Positions 7,913 through 17,240 are shown, numbered from the stretch's first letter. The stretch is DNA of 53,600 nt from Planctomycetaceae bacterium (GCA_024742875.1 JANSXP010000053.1:1-53600), one strand, 5' to 3'. The notes: generated from the letters alone by a model not told the origin. A program made the numbers and translations.

Positions 7913-8307
7913 AACTCGTCCTTTCTACGTCATTTGAACGTTTTAGAATTCGCCTCGGAAGATATTCTGTGGGGTGAGGCGACGCAAATCACTACGTAAG
8001 TGGCAACGCGAATCTGCCATTCCCCGAAGGCCGCCCCCGGAATCGCACTCCAGATCTGCCGGCATGTTGCGAATTGGCAACATGCCCAGCGGCACCTGGA
8101 AATTCGTCGGAAAAACGGCAGCCGTAGTGTTGAGTTTCCGCATCAACGCGAAGCAGGGCTGCAAATCCCAGGCGCAGTTGGCCCCACAAGAAACCGGGCA
8201 GAAACCCCATCAACGGCATGTGGGTATTTTTACTCATTTGAGCGACGCGATGTGGGCCATGTTTGCTCACCAATTCACCACTCCCTGATTCGCACCAAGT
8301 CGATTCC
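7913..8307. promoter_or_regulatory. divergent intergenic region
   Basis: About 395 bases between the small membrane-protein gene (minus) and the beta-helix surface protein (plus). The only clear structure is the 10-bp inverted repeat at 8061-8086. Short ORFs on both strands read through the region but have no protein-like character. Confidence 0.5.
8061..8086. repeat. perfect 10-bp inverted repeat with 6-base loop
   Basis: GGCATGTTGC, loop GAATTG, GCAACATGCC. There is no T run on either side, so it is not an obvious terminator. It sits near the middle of a divergent promoter region, where an operator for one or both genes is plausible. Confidence 0.6.
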
Positions 8308-11300
8308 ATGCCAAACCTCCATCCAGCTCGTCAGCCCATTGTCACTTTGGAGTCCATGTACCTCATGTCTGGGTCGGCCGTCGATGTCGACACAGGTGCC
8401 GATGAAGTGGACCCAGCCGTTGGACCATTGCCGGGGCTCGACTTCCCCGGCGAACTGATCGTCGATCCTCCGCCCTCCGGCGAACCGCAACTGTCGTTCC
8501 TCGCGGATCAGCCGTCTCTGCCGCTGCCGATCGTCGAAACCGAAGTGCAGATCACTGGTCGTAATCTGGACGCAATGGCGGGCGTAAATGTCTTTGCACA
8601 GCAGGTGGGTGCAGACGGTGAGCGTGTGGCTGATGCTGAGCTGGTCATTTTGAATGACGGCCGTATTGGTGTCGCGGGGACGGCAGAGTCTGGTGTGGCC
8701 AGTCAGGTGGGACTGAATCCCCGCACGATGGTCGCCGAACAGATCGTCATGACGTTTGACGGTGAGGTCACGGGTGGCGAATTTCAATTCACCAACCTGT
8801 TCAGAAATGAGGGAGACCGACGAGGCGGCACGGGCCATGAGCAGGGGCAATGGGAAGCACTGCGCAACGGCGAGGTTGTCGCGACCGGAAAATTTGTGGC
8901 TGACGGCAGTCATACGGGCACCGTTGAGATTGAACTGCCGGACGGAGTGCGAGCCGACACACTGACGTTCACGCCCACCGAGTATTCCGGCGGCCAGAAT
9001 GGTTCGACGCAGGACAGTTCTGACTTCTTCCTGAAGTCCGTGCATGTCAAAGTGCTGGAACCATCGGAAGCTGCCTTTGAGCTGACAGATCTTGCCGATC
9101 AGGTCACCTTCGTCGAAAACGCGGACGCTGTTCTTTTGGGGGCTGCAGTGGCCGACGCGCCCGCCGGTTCGCTGAACGGAGCCACACTTAGCCTGGCCCG
9201 TATCGACGGCGGCAGCGCGGACGACGTGTTCACGGCGGCTGGTGTGGATCTGGCACCCGGCGGTGTGCTGCTGGCTGACGATGTGTCCATTGGCCGCGTG
9301 GTGTCCCATGCGGATGGGCAGTTGATGCTGGTCTTTAACGAGAACGCCGATTCGGCAGGCGTGAATTCGGTTCTGGGGCAGATCGCCTACAGCAGCACAG
9401 CCGACTATCTCAGCGGAGAAGTCCGGCTGCAGTGGACGCTGACGACTGCCGGTGGCACGGCCTCGACCGACGTCTCAACCGTCCGCCTGATTGACTCTGA
9501 TCGCATTTACGTCACGACAGCGAATCGAGAAGTGGACGGAGACACCTCCAGCATTGCCGCACTGATTGCCAACTCAGGAGGGACGGGTATCTCACTGGAA
9601 GAAGCCATCATCGCGGCCAACAACACCGAAAACACGGACGGCGCGGATGAGATCTTCTTCAACATCGCAGGCGACGGCGTGCATATCATCGCCGGGGCCG
9701 GTCAGCCGGACATCACGGACGCCGTCACGATCGACGCGGCAACAGAATCTGACTTCGTCGACCGTCCGCTGATCGTGATGGATGGCAATGATGCTGCGGG
9801 CAACGGCTTCACGATTACTTCAACCGCTGACGGCACAGAGATTCGCGGCTTCAACATCCGTGACTTTGCCGGCAACGGCATCGAGATTCAGGCCGGCGCT
9901 GAAGACAACACAATTGCCAGCAACTGGATTGGCCGTCTGGCGGCCGACGGCAGTGACGCGGGTGTCGAAGAGCAGAATGGCGGCGCCGGCATCCTGGTCA
10001 GAGGCGGGCACAACTACATCGGCGGCATGTCTGATTCAGAAGCGAATGTCATCTCCGGCAATGGAAAACAGGGCATTCGTGTCTCCGGGGAAGACGCTGA
10101 TGTCAACGTCATCCACGGCAACCTGATCGGCACGGACCTGGACGGTGTGCTGGACATCGGCAACCGCTGGGCCGGCATTCGTGTCGATGGCGGCGCCGAC
10201 GATGCTGTCATCGGTGGAACGCAGACCGGGGCTGGCAATATTCTGTCCGGAAACGGCACCTATGGTGTGCGGATTACGGGAGTCGGCACACTTGACGCCA
10301 CAATTCAGGGAAATCTGATTGGCACCGATCACACGGGAGAACTGGCGATTGGCAATGACATCAACGGAGTGCTGGTCGACCGCGGCGCCAGTGGCACCAC
10401 GATCGGTGGCTCCGAGGATGGCGCGGGCAACGTGATCTCGGCCAATGCTCGACAGGGGGTCCGCGTTTCGGGAGACGGCACGGACCTTACGGTGATCCAG
10501 GGAAATGTGATTGGCACCAATGCCGATGGAACGATCGAACTGGGCAACGGCGCGGCGGGGATCCTGATTGACGGTGGTGCCAAAGACACGGTCGTCGGTG
10601 GCGACCACGCGGGAGCAACCAACATCATCTCCGGAAACGGAGCCCATGGAGTGCGCGTCACGGGCAGTGGAACGCAGGACAGCACGATTGCCGGCAATCT
10701 GATCGGCACCGATGAAAGCGGGACGTCTGCGATCGGCAACTCATCCAACGGGGTGCGTATCGACGGCGGTGCGGTGGGCACCACGGTTGGAGGGGAAGCA
10801 TATCTGGCCGGCAATGTGATTTCCGGCAACGGCACCCAGGGAGTTCGCGTGACCGGTGAAAACACAGACTTCAGTGCCATTCTCGGCAATGTGATTGGCA
10901 CAGACAGCGATGGCGTCTTTGCACTCGGCAACCGCTTCGCAGGTGTGTTGATTGACTCGGGCGCTCGTCATGCGGTCGTCGGCGGTGCGGCATTTGGTGC
11001 TGAAAACATCATTTCCGGAAACGGGACCCATGGAGTTCGCATCAGCGGCAGCGGGACGAACGACCACACGGTGCAGGGCAACCTCATCGGAACCGATCAC
11101 CTGGCGACCGTCGCGATCGGCAATGCGGCCAACGGCGTGCTGATTGATCGCGGAGCACAAAACAACACCATCGGAGGCGAAAACGCGGATGATGGCAACG
11201 TGATCGGCGGCAACGAGCTTGACGGGGTCCGCATTGTGGACGAAGGCACCAACGACAATGTCGTGCTCAGCAACTACATCGTCACCAGTTCCAGCGCTGA

Positions 11301-11775
11301 CCCGCATCTGGCCAACGGCCGGCACGGCGTCCATGTTGGTGCCGAAACCAGCGGCAATGTGACGGACGTCTGCCTGAATATGAACTCTGACGCCAGGGAC
11401 GATGCTGACACCGAGGCGGAGCCACTGCCTGTGGAACCACCGGCCGGCGATCTGGTTTCACGTGTGGTCGAAACCGTCAGCCACCAGTTGCCCGAAGGTG
11501 TCGTGATCACAGACGCCCGTGCTGCAGGCTCACCAGAGGCAGCGGATGGTGTCATCATCACACTGCAACTGGCGCACAATCCCGATGCCGGCCAGGTCAC
11601 CATGCTGCTGAACAACGGTCACGCAGTCGCATCGGGCGAAGTCCTTCCGGACTTTGCCAACCTGCCGTTCAATGATGTGCGGGATGTGCCGGCCACGCCG
11701 GGCGATGTGGCACCTCGACCTGGCGTGCCGCCTCGCAGGGAAGAAGGTGTGATCGGCGGAACAATTCGCGACTAA
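8308..11775 (+). CDS. large surface protein with parallel beta-helix repeats
   Basis: A protein of 1155 residues. The chosen ATG (8308) gives MPNLHPARQPIVTLESMYLM, followed by SGS. This resembles the 'LExRxLLS' N-terminal sorting-like motif found on giant planctomycete surface proteins, where an ordinary signal peptide is missing. Residues about 70-260 form a beta-rich domain of unknown type. Residues about 265-390 look like a cadherin/adhesin-type repeat (FVENADAVLLGAAV...GVNSVLGQIAYSS). From about residue 470 a right-handed beta-helix begins, with six 64-residue units at residues 602-985 built on GNxIGTD, IGN, GVxxDxGA, xIGG and NxISGN strands. The C-terminal tail carries a short domain and a proline-rich end. 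It is probably an exported adhesin or polysaccharide-binding protein; beta-helices are also found in polysaccharide lyases, but I see no catalytic residues. The open frame extends back to a TTG at 8263. Confidence 0.8.
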   Translation: MPNLHPARQPIVTLESMYLMSGSAVDVDTGADEVDPAVGPLPGLDFPGELIVDPPPSGEPQLSFLADQPSLPLPIVETEVQITGRNLDAMAGVNVFAQQVGADGERVADAELVILNDGRIGVAGTAESGVASQVGLNPRTMVAEQIVMTFDGEVTGGEFQFTNLFRNEGDRRGGTGHEQGQWEALRNGEVVATGKFVADGSHTGTVEIELPDGVRADTLTFTPTEYSGGQNGSTQDSSDFFLKSVHVKVLEPSEAAFELTDLADQVTFVENADAVLLGAAVADAPAGSLNGATLSLARIDGGSADDVFTAAGVDLAPGGVLLADDVSIGRVVSHADGQLMLVFNENADSAGVNSVLGQIAYSSTADYLSGEVRLQWTLTTAGGTASTDVSTVRLIDSDRIYVTTANREVDGDTSSIAALIANSGGTGISLEEAIIAANNTENTDGADEIFFNIAGDGVHIIAGAGQPDITDAVTIDAATESDFVDRPLIVMDGNDAAGNGFTITSTADGTEIRGFNIRDFAGNGIEIQAGAEDNTIASNWIGRLAADGSDAGVEEQNGGAGILVRGGHNYIGGMSDSEANVISGNGKQGIRVSGEDADVNVIHGNLIGTDLDGVLDIGNRWAGIRVDGGADDAVIGGTQTGAGNILSGNGTYGVRITGVGTLDATIQGNLIGTDHTGELAIGNDINGVLVDRGASGTTIGGSEDGAGNVISANARQGVRVSGDGTDLTVIQGNVIGTNADGTIELGNGAAGILIDGGAKDTVVGGDHAGATNIISGNGAHGVRVTGSGTQDSTIAGNLIGTDESGTSAIGNSSNGVRIDGGAVGTTVGGEAYLAGNVISGNGTQGVRVTGENTDFSAILGNVIGTDSDGVFALGNRFAGVLIDSGARHAVVGGAAFGAENIISGNGTHGVRISGSGTNDHTVQGNLIGTDHLATVAIGNAANGVLIDRGAQNNTIGGENADDGNVIGGNELDGVRIVDEGTNDNVVLSNYIVTSSSADPHLANGRHGVHVGAETSGNVTDVCLNMNSDARDDADTEAEPLPVEPPAGDLVSRVVETVSHQLPEGVVITDARAAGSPEAADGVIITLQLAHNPDAGQVTMLLNNGHAVASGEVLPDFANLPFNDVRDVPATPGDVAPRPGVPPRREEGVIGGTIRD
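10111..11262 (+). repeat. six tandem 192-bp units inside the beta-helix gene, arranged as alternating types
   Basis: Units begin at 10111, 10303, 10495, 10687, 10879 and 11071, each exactly 192 bp (64 codons). Units 1, 3 and 5 share one set of features (an AG before the VxGG strand and GNG(T/A)(Y/H)GVR). Units 2, 4 and 6 share another (NG before DxGA, and in units 2 and 4 QGVRVSG or QGVRVTG). The array therefore has a 384-bp higher-order period. Unit 6 is decayed at its end. Confidence 0.85.
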
Positions 11776-11943
11776 TGGACTTTCGATCAGTGGATTCGCA
11801 CCTGGTGCATTTGCAAGTCGCCAATTCGCCAACGCTGAGTCGAGGCGACTGAAGGCTCGTGCCATCGTCCACGGGTTCCGGCCGCACCAGTCGATGCACA
11901 ACAGCGGCCGTCATCCGATAGATTTCGGTGGCGGCGTTTTCTT

Positions 11944-12087
11944 CTATCGGTTGTTGTCTTTGACGTCTGCAACCGCGAAGACAGCCAGTAGCAGGAGCAC
12001 CCAGACCAGTGGCGCCAACGCTGCGAGCAAGAGCCCCAGCAGAAGCAGCGGACACAGGTGCACAAGTGCGTAAAACAGGAAAGCGAT
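11944..12087 (-). CDS. 47-residue membrane protein, apparent ATC start
   Basis: The reverse strand reads (M)AFLFYALVHLCPLLLLGL and continues with LLAALAPLVWVLLLLAVF then AVADVKDNNR: two hydrophobic helices broken near the proline, with a charged C-terminal end, before a TAG stop. AAGGAG at 12095-12100 sits seven bases before ATC at 12087, as a ribosome binding site normally sits before ATG. No ATG or TTG occurs near that point in frame. A GTG 13 codons upstream would add a basic, proline-containing stretch. The protein could be a small membrane subunit or toxin-like peptide; nothing in the sequence says which. About 170 bases between the beta-helix stop and this gene hold nothing I can name. 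Confidence 0.5.
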   Translation of the reverse strand: MAFLFYALVHLCPLLLLGLLLAALAPLVWVLLLLAVFAVADVKDNNR

Positions 12088-12094
12088 GTCACGA

Positions 12095-12100
12095 CTCCTT
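12095..12100 (-). promoter_or_regulatory. Shine-Dalgarno site in front of an ATC codon
   Basis: AAGGAG on the reverse strand, seven bases before ATC at 12087. Together with the site at 5836 it is the second case in this window of a strong ribosome binding site spaced for an ATC start. Confidence 0.5.
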
Positions 12101-12344
12101 GATCGGCCAGGGGGCTCGAGCACGTCGAGCGGGCAGATCGCCCGCAGCCAGCAGGACGACCGCCACCTGCTGACAGCAGCATGCCAGAGAAACCGGAATC
12201 GTCCAGGGGAACCAACCGACTTTTTGTGCTGGCAGGAACTTTGAGGGCCCGGGATGACGCCGCCTGGCCAATCGCCTACAACAGACAGCATTGGCGGAGT
12301 TGACCGCCGGAGCTTCTCTTTCTGTTGCCATGGAGTCCCCGATT

Positions 12345-13790
12345 ATGGGGTGGTTCTCGCCAAAATGCCCCGTTGAACCGGCCGTCAAGGACTGGGTCGA
12401 AGATCGACTCAGCTGGCTTGTTGACTGCATCGGTGAAGACAGTTTTCGCAACTCACCGGACGTAACGCCGCAATCACTTGACCTGGCGTCGTACAGTGGC
12501 ACAGAAGATGAAGCTCGCAATCTTTTTCACAGAGTGTGCGAGGGCATGCGCATCTCGCCTGATGCATCAGAACTGCAGTTCTATCGGACAGATCACCGTC
12601 CCGGCGTAATCGGCTCCATGGTGCGACAGCCACTGCATTGGGCGGGAAGGTTCTGGCAGCGGGAAGGCAGCAACGAAATTTTCATCGACGCAGCCCTGAT
12701 CGGACTGCCGGAAACGCTTGTGGCAACATACGCCCACGAACTGGCTCACGAGATCCTGATCGGGAGAGGGCTGATCGATCCGGACAGTGTCGATCACGAA
12801 ATGGTGACCGACCTGGCAACGGTTGCCTTCGGCTTCGGTCTGTTCGGCGCGAACGACTCACTGAACGACGAATACCGTATCCATCGCCGTGGCGATTCCA
12901 TCGCCCGCACCGGCTATCTGCCAGCCGATGCCTGGTCCTATGCACTGGCCCTGCGGGCGAACGCGGGCGAACGTGACATCGACGGCTGGATCGAGTGGGG
13001 ACGGCCACTCATCAAAAAAGTGGTCCGCAAGTCGACACGATTTCTGGCAAAGACGGATTCGCCGTTTGCGTGGAAAACCGACTTTCTGTCGGAAGAGCAG
13101 CGGGAACAGCTGTGTCGGTTTATTTCCCCACAGGCCATGCAGCCTCTCTCAGATCCGGAGCCAACTGACGAACCGGTCGACGAGACAGCAGCCGACGTTA
13201 CTTCGGCCGATCAGGAGCCCGATTTGCTGGAAACCCAGGGCGACTGGGAACCGGAAGCCACCGTCATGCTGCTGGAGGCTCACGAACTGGCAAAGGCGGG
13301 TCATCACACAGAAGCCATGGAACTGCTGGCGCAGGTGGTCGTGCTTGAAGACGACAACGAAGTGGCCTGGCAGCAGCAGGCGGCCTCACTGTCTGCTCTG
13401 GGTCGCCACCGGGAAGCCATCGCCGCCGCCCAGCGCGCCGTCGATCTGGAACCGGATGATCTGCAGTCTGTCTTCAGCCGTGGCGCGGCGCTGGTCCGGG
13501 GAGACCGCGGCGAAGAAGGCATGGCCGACCTGCAGGACTGCATCAGGCAAACCACAGGCAGTACCATTGGCGCACTGACATTTAAGTCGCGCTGCTGGTG
13601 GCTGCATGGCCTGGGAGAACTGAGCATGAACCAGGACGAGGCGGCCCGCACCAGTTTTCAGCAGGCGATCCGCTGCTGGCAGGACTGGCCGGAACCACAT
13701 GAAGCGCTGGCCAGTTTGTGTGAACGCCACGGAGACATCGAGCAGGCCGAGAAACATCGCGCGCAGGCCCGCCGCCGTGGACAGGGATGA
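12345..13790 (+). CDS. zinc-peptidase-like protein with C-terminal TPR repeats
   Basis: A protein of 481 residues. The first half carries a HELAHE motif (residues about 131-136, in TLVATYAHELAHEILIG), the HExxH signature of zinc metallopeptidases, followed some 20 residues later by DHEMVTDLATVAFGFG, which may supply the third ligand. The second half, after an acidic linker (DPEPTDEPVDETAADV), is a run of TPR-like helices (EAMELLAQVVVLEDDNEVAW, REAIAAAQRAVDLEPDDLQS) that bind other proteins. No signal peptide is seen, so the protein is probably cytoplasmic. The ATG at 12345 has GGAG nine bases upstream and gives MGWFSPKCPVEPAVKDW, a better start than the in-frame ATGs at 12291 or 12330. It converges on the ATPase gene with 36 bases between them. 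Confidence 0.78.
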   Translation: MGWFSPKCPVEPAVKDWVEDRLSWLVDCIGEDSFRNSPDVTPQSLDLASYSGTEDEARNLFHRVCEGMRISPDASELQFYRTDHRPGVIGSMVRQPLHWAGRFWQREGSNEIFIDAALIGLPETLVATYAHELAHEILIGRGLIDPDSVDHEMVTDLATVAFGFGLFGANDSLNDEYRIHRRGDSIARTGYLPADAWSYALALRANAGERDIDGWIEWGRPLIKKVVRKSTRFLAKTDSPFAWKTDFLSEEQREQLCRFISPQAMQPLSDPEPTDEPVDETAADVTSADQEPDLLETQGDWEPEATVMLLEAHELAKAGHHTEAMELLAQVVVLEDDNEVAWQQQAASLSALGRHREAIAAAQRAVDLEPDDLQSVFSRGAALVRGDRGEEGMADLQDCIRQTTGSTIGALTFKSRCWWLHGLGELSMNQDEAARTSFQQAIRCWQDWPEPHEALASLCERHGDIEQAEKHRAQARRRGQG

Positions 13791-13826
13791 TTCGGAACGG
13801 GCGATTTCAGGATTGGCGGCGTGAAT

Positions 13827-14606
13827 TCAGGCGACGTCTGCCAGCAGTGTTTCCTGAGTCAGTGCGGTCACAACGCTGCGGTCAATCAATAGCGCTGGGT
13901 CCGCCTGGAGCGCCACTTTCACCATCTCGCAGGCCCGCGTCATCCGGCCTGGCAGGCCGCCGCCATATTCCACGATGGCCGCCACACCGTCATCCGTGAT
14001 ATTGGTCTGCGGCAGACTCCCCAGCACAAACTCCAGCGCGTGCTCAGCTCGATACGGTTCCAGAATCACGCGCAGTTCCGACAGATCGGCAATGCCTGCG
14101 GTGATGTCTTCCGATGACGTGGCGAGGACACAGACGGCCCCCTCGGTCAACTGGTTCAGGGCCATCAGAAATCGCAGCAAGGGATCGGCATCTGTGATGG
14201 ACAGGTGCAGATCGTCGAGCAGTACCACCAGTATCTGATCGCACACGGCGCGGCCGCTGATTTCATCACGAATCAAACCCATCAGATCCACCGCCGATGT
14301 GCCGGCTGCGGGGACAATGGACAGGGCACCCGCCAGATGGTGCAAAAAGGCGGGCAAATCGAGTGCGGCGGTATTCAGGCGAATTGTGGTCAGACCAGCC
14401 GCTCGGCACTCCCCCTCCGCCAGACGCAGCACGGTCGATTTGCCAACGTTGCGGCCGCCCTGCAGCAGCACAAACGGCTGCCCCTGCTCGGCCACCCAGA
14501 CCAGCCGCGAGACGGCTTCCTCGATGGCTGGGCCCGTGTATGTCCACTTCGCTGGAATCGTCTGTCCGAACATGCTGCCGTCCTTTGCCGTAAAGAGCCG
14601 CCTCAT
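13827..14606 (-). CDS. AAA-type ATPase, ExeA/TniB-like
   Basis: A 259-residue P-loop ATPase. Walker A is GGRNVGKST (residues 50-58) and Walker B is ILVVLLDDLH (125-134). A sensor-like serine stretch follows (VCVLATSSEDI), and the C-terminal helical lid ends with GGLPGRMTRACEMVKVAL, a pattern common in ExeA/TniB-type ATPases and in some AAA adaptor proteins. Its role is unknown. ExeA relatives act in secretion or peptidoglycan-linked transport and TniB relatives act in transposition, but no transposase or secretion gene is nearby. An in-frame ATG at 14573 is another possible start. It is convergent with the TPR peptidase gene, and a 270-base gap containing no convincing gene separates it from purM. 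Confidence 0.75.
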   Translation of the reverse strand: MRRLFTAKDGSMFGQTIPAKWTYTGPAIEEAVSRLVWVAEQGQPFVLLQGGRNVGKSTVLRLAEGECRAAGLTTIRLNTAALDLPAFLHHLAGALSIVPAAGTSAVDLMGLIRDEISGRAVCDQILVVLLDDLHLSITDADPLLRFLMALNQLTEGAVCVLATSSEDITAGIADLSELRVILEPYRAEHALEFVLGSLPQTNITDDGVAAIVEYGGGLPGRMTRACEMVKVALQADPALLIDRSVVTALTQETLLADVA

Positions 14607-14877
14607 GCAGACTCCGTCTGACTTATCGGCGGCAGCAATCGGGCGTCAGAAGTCAAAGAATTCCGACTTCGCGGATTACCGCGCATCAGCCCGTGGAATC
14701 CGCAACAGATCCGGCTTCCTGCCAGAGAAGCCGCGGTCGACACTGGGAAGATCAGCAATTTCTGCAAGAATCCGGGCCGCAGGCCGTCACTAGCGGTCGG
14801 GTCAGAATCGACCGTTTTTCCCATCACCTCCGCAAAGCGCCGCGGCCTGGCCGCCCGCGATTTCTGAAATCCGCGTC

Positions 14878-15930
14878 ATGACCGAACTCAACTATCAGTC
14901 CGCCGGAGTTGACCTCAAACTCTACGAACAGGCGATGCAGCGCCTGCCGGGGCTCATGTCAAAGACACGCACGCCAGGTGTGATGGATCTTCCGGGCGGA
15001 TTTGCGGGCCTGTTTCACCTGGCCGGCCGGCGGGAATGGAAAGATCCTGTGCTGGTCTCCGGCACAGATGGTGTGGGCACGAAGATCAAGCTGGCCATCA
15101 TGATGCAGCAGTTTGACACCATTGGCATCGATCTGGTGGCGATGTGCGTGAATGACTGCCTGTGTCTGGGCGCCACGCCCCTGTTTTTCCTCGATTACAT
15201 CGCCATGGGCAAAGACAACCCGGCGCTGCTGGAGCAACTGGTGACAGGTGTTTCCAATGGCTGCCTGCAGTCAGAAGCCGCCCTGCTGGGAGGCGAGACG
15301 GCCATCATGCCCGACCTGTACGCGGATGGCGATTTTGACATGGCGGGATTCTGCGTGGCAGCCGCGGACCGCAGCGAACTGGTAAGCGGCAAAGAACGCA
15401 TCACGGCCGGCGATGTGCTCATTGGAGTGCCCTCATCCGGGTTTCACAGCAACGGCTACAGCCTGATTCGCAAAGTGGTCTTTGAACACGCGGGGCTAAC
15501 ACCGTCCGATGAAATTGCATCACTGTCCTGCACCGTGGGTGACGTGCTGCTGACCCCAACACGAATTTATGCCAAAACGGTGGCTGACGTGATCACCGGC
15601 ATTGGCAACGAGTCCGTGCATGGTATCGCGCACATCACCGGTGGCGGAATCTGCGAGAATCTGGAACGTGTCCTGCCGGACAATGTGGCCGCAGAAATCA
15701 AAAAGGACGGATGGCAGATGTCTCCCGTTTTCGACTGGCTGCAGCAACTCGGTGACGTCAAAACGGACGAAATGTACCGCGTGTTCAACATGGGGCTGGG
15801 CCTGATTATCGCCGTGCCGCCGCAGCACGCGGATGCCGTAATCGCGGCCACTTCGACAGACGAGTTTCCAGCGTCCGTCATTGGCGAAGTCAAAGCCGCC
15901 GAGGGCAGCCCCACCGCGACCCTCGTTTGA
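14878..15930 (+). CDS. purM: phosphoribosylformylglycinamidine cyclo-ligase (AIR synthetase)
   Basis: A 350-residue enzyme, the usual PurM length. It catalyses the fifth step of purine biosynthesis, closing the imidazole ring of FGAM with ATP to form AIR. Family blocks are clear: GGFAGLFHL, LVSGTDGVGTKIKLA (nucleotide-binding), IGIDLVAMCVNDCLCLGATP with FFLDYIA, LLGGETAIMPDLY, IGVPSSGFHSNGYSLIRK, and IAHITGGGICENLERVLP. It starts at ATG 14878 (MTELNYQSAGVDL). It is a single gene: ATPase divergent on the left, SDR gene convergent on the right. Confidence 0.95.
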   Translation: MTELNYQSAGVDLKLYEQAMQRLPGLMSKTRTPGVMDLPGGFAGLFHLAGRREWKDPVLVSGTDGVGTKIKLAIMMQQFDTIGIDLVAMCVNDCLCLGATPLFFLDYIAMGKDNPALLEQLVTGVSNGCLQSEAALLGGETAIMPDLYADGDFDMAGFCVAAADRSELVSGKERITAGDVLIGVPSSGFHSNGYSLIRKVVFEHAGLTPSDEIASLSCTVGDVLLTPTRIYAKTVADVITGIGNESVHGIAHITGGGICENLERVLPDNVAAEIKKDGWQMSPVFDWLQQLGDVKTDEMYRVFNMGLGLIIAVPPQHADAVIAATSTDEFPASVIGEVKAAEGSPTATLV

Positions 15931-16165
15931 TCGCAACCATGTTCGCCACCGTCGTACGCGACAGGACCTCACGATGTTGAGGAGCGACAGGATTGGTCAC
16001 CGCAGCGATCGTCCGCCTGCGCGCTGTTGATGGGTTGCTCGCGTGTTGTTAGACCGGCGCTCGCAGAACGCGGGAGAGTGAGCCGCCAGTCCCCTGGACC
16101 GAAGACCTGCACTGGCGTCGCCCCGGCTGGAGCGACCCCCGGTTTGGGCGAAAGGCAGACGTGTG

Positions 16166-16199
16166 GCGAAGGGCGGACGTCTCGCCGCTGCCCCTTCGC
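16166..16199. terminator. hairpin between convergent genes, possible bidirectional terminator
   Basis: GCGAAGGG pairs with CCCTTCGC across an 18-base loop, part of which can also pair. It lies between the stops of purM and the SDR gene. There is no T run, so the terminator role is suggested only by position. The 280-base gap otherwise holds no gene I can support. Confidence 0.35.
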
Positions 16200-16210
16200 G
16201 GGAAACGAAG

Positions 16211-17047
16211 TCAGTCGGACTTTTCGTTCGCTTCGACGGCATCCGCCACGCGTTTGGAGAATTTTCGAGACGCCAGCATCGCCAGCTTTTCGCCAAGTCG
16301 CGGAAAGATCTCCTTGATGACCATCGCCGGGCGCACGGGCGGCCAGTTGACAATGACTTCTGGCGCTTTGGTTCGCAACGCCTTGAGAACCGCCGACGCT
16401 ACCGCATCGGACGTGGTACTGCCCAGCAGTGAGGATGTCGTCTTGCCGGTCGCCGCCACCATCCGATCGTAAATCCCGCCACTGCGAGTGAAGCCCGGGC
16501 AGATAGCGGTGGCCGAAATGCCGCGGTCCAGATACTCGCCTCGCAGGCCTTCAGTAAAGGCAATCTGCCCGGCTTTGGTGGCTCCATACACCGACGCGAA
16601 GCCCGGACAGTGTTTTCCAGCCGTGGAGGCCATGTTGATCACATGCCCGCTGCGGCGTTCCAGCATATGCGGAATGACAAGTCGGGTCAGCAGAATGGTG
16701 CCCGTCAGATTAATTTCAATGGTCGCCAGGATGTCTTCCATCTCCAGCGTGTGGAAATGGTGGTAGCAGTCGATTCCTGCGTTGTTGATGAGGATATCGA
16801 TGTGCCCGAATTCTGAAACAGCCGCATCAACCAGCGCTGCCAGATCACCGGGATCCGACACATCGGCTGCCACGCCCAAAACGCGTGCTCCCGTCTGGCG
16901 GATCTCCTCGACCGTCTGCTCGAGGCGCTCGGCCGATCGCGCCGCCAGCACCAGCGAGGCTCCCTCTTTCGCAAGACGTACGGCGATCTCACGACCAATT
17001 CCGGCCGAACCGCCTGTGATGATGGCAACCTGTCCAGACAGGGACAT
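16211..17047 (-). CDS. short-chain dehydrogenase/reductase
   Basis: A 278-residue classical SDR enzyme. The NAD(P)-binding glycine motif is TGGSAGIG (residues 11-18), followed by the structural NNAG at about 88-91 and the active site with Ser141, Tyr154 and Lys158 (YGATK). AARS in strand beta-2 suggests preference for NADPH. The C-terminal region (TKAPEVIVNWPPVRPAMVIK) is like SDRs annotated as ketoacyl or sphinganine reductases, but the substrate cannot be set from sequence. It is probably cytoplasmic. The ATG at 17047 fits the family start (MSLSGQVAIITGG). It is divergent from the sulfatase with 193 bases between, and convergent with purM. Confidence 0.88.
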   Translation of the reverse strand: MSLSGQVAIITGGSAGIGREIAVRLAKEGASLVLAARSAERLEQTVEEIRQTGARVLGVAADVSDPGDLAALVDAAVSEFGHIDILINNAGIDCYHHFHTLEMEDILATIEINLTGTILLTRLVIPHMLERRSGHVINMASTAGKHCPGFASVYGATKAGQIAFTEGLRGEYLDRGISATAICPGFTRSGGIYDRMVAATGKTTSSLLGSTTSDAVASAVLKALRTKAPEVIVNWPPVRPAMVIKEIFPRLGEKLAMLASRKFSKRVADAVEANEKSD

Positions 17048-17240
17048 TCATTCTCTTTCGCAACAAATAAGCCCGCCCACGAAGCATCGCAGATGGTGTG
17101 CCGCTCGTCGAGTATCCGGCCGCACACGAGAAGAATTTCGCCGGCTCGCCGACAGCCACGGACAGACGACTGACTGGCACTGGCCACACATCGCGGTTAG
17201 AACCAGAGAGGTTCGCCTGCCCTAAAAATCGGAGATTGCC

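Noticed and set aside
8275-9309. 344-codon ORF opposite the N-terminal part of the beta-helix gene
   Set aside because: Shadow frame with no recognisable protein features.
10111-11262. Possible CRISPR-like regular repeat array
   Set aside because: Units are 192 bp, coding and without unique spacers; they are protein repeats.
14603-14827. 74-codon minus-strand ORF between the ATPase gene and purM
   Set aside because: No protein-like composition, overlaps the ATPase start, and no supporting ribosome binding site.
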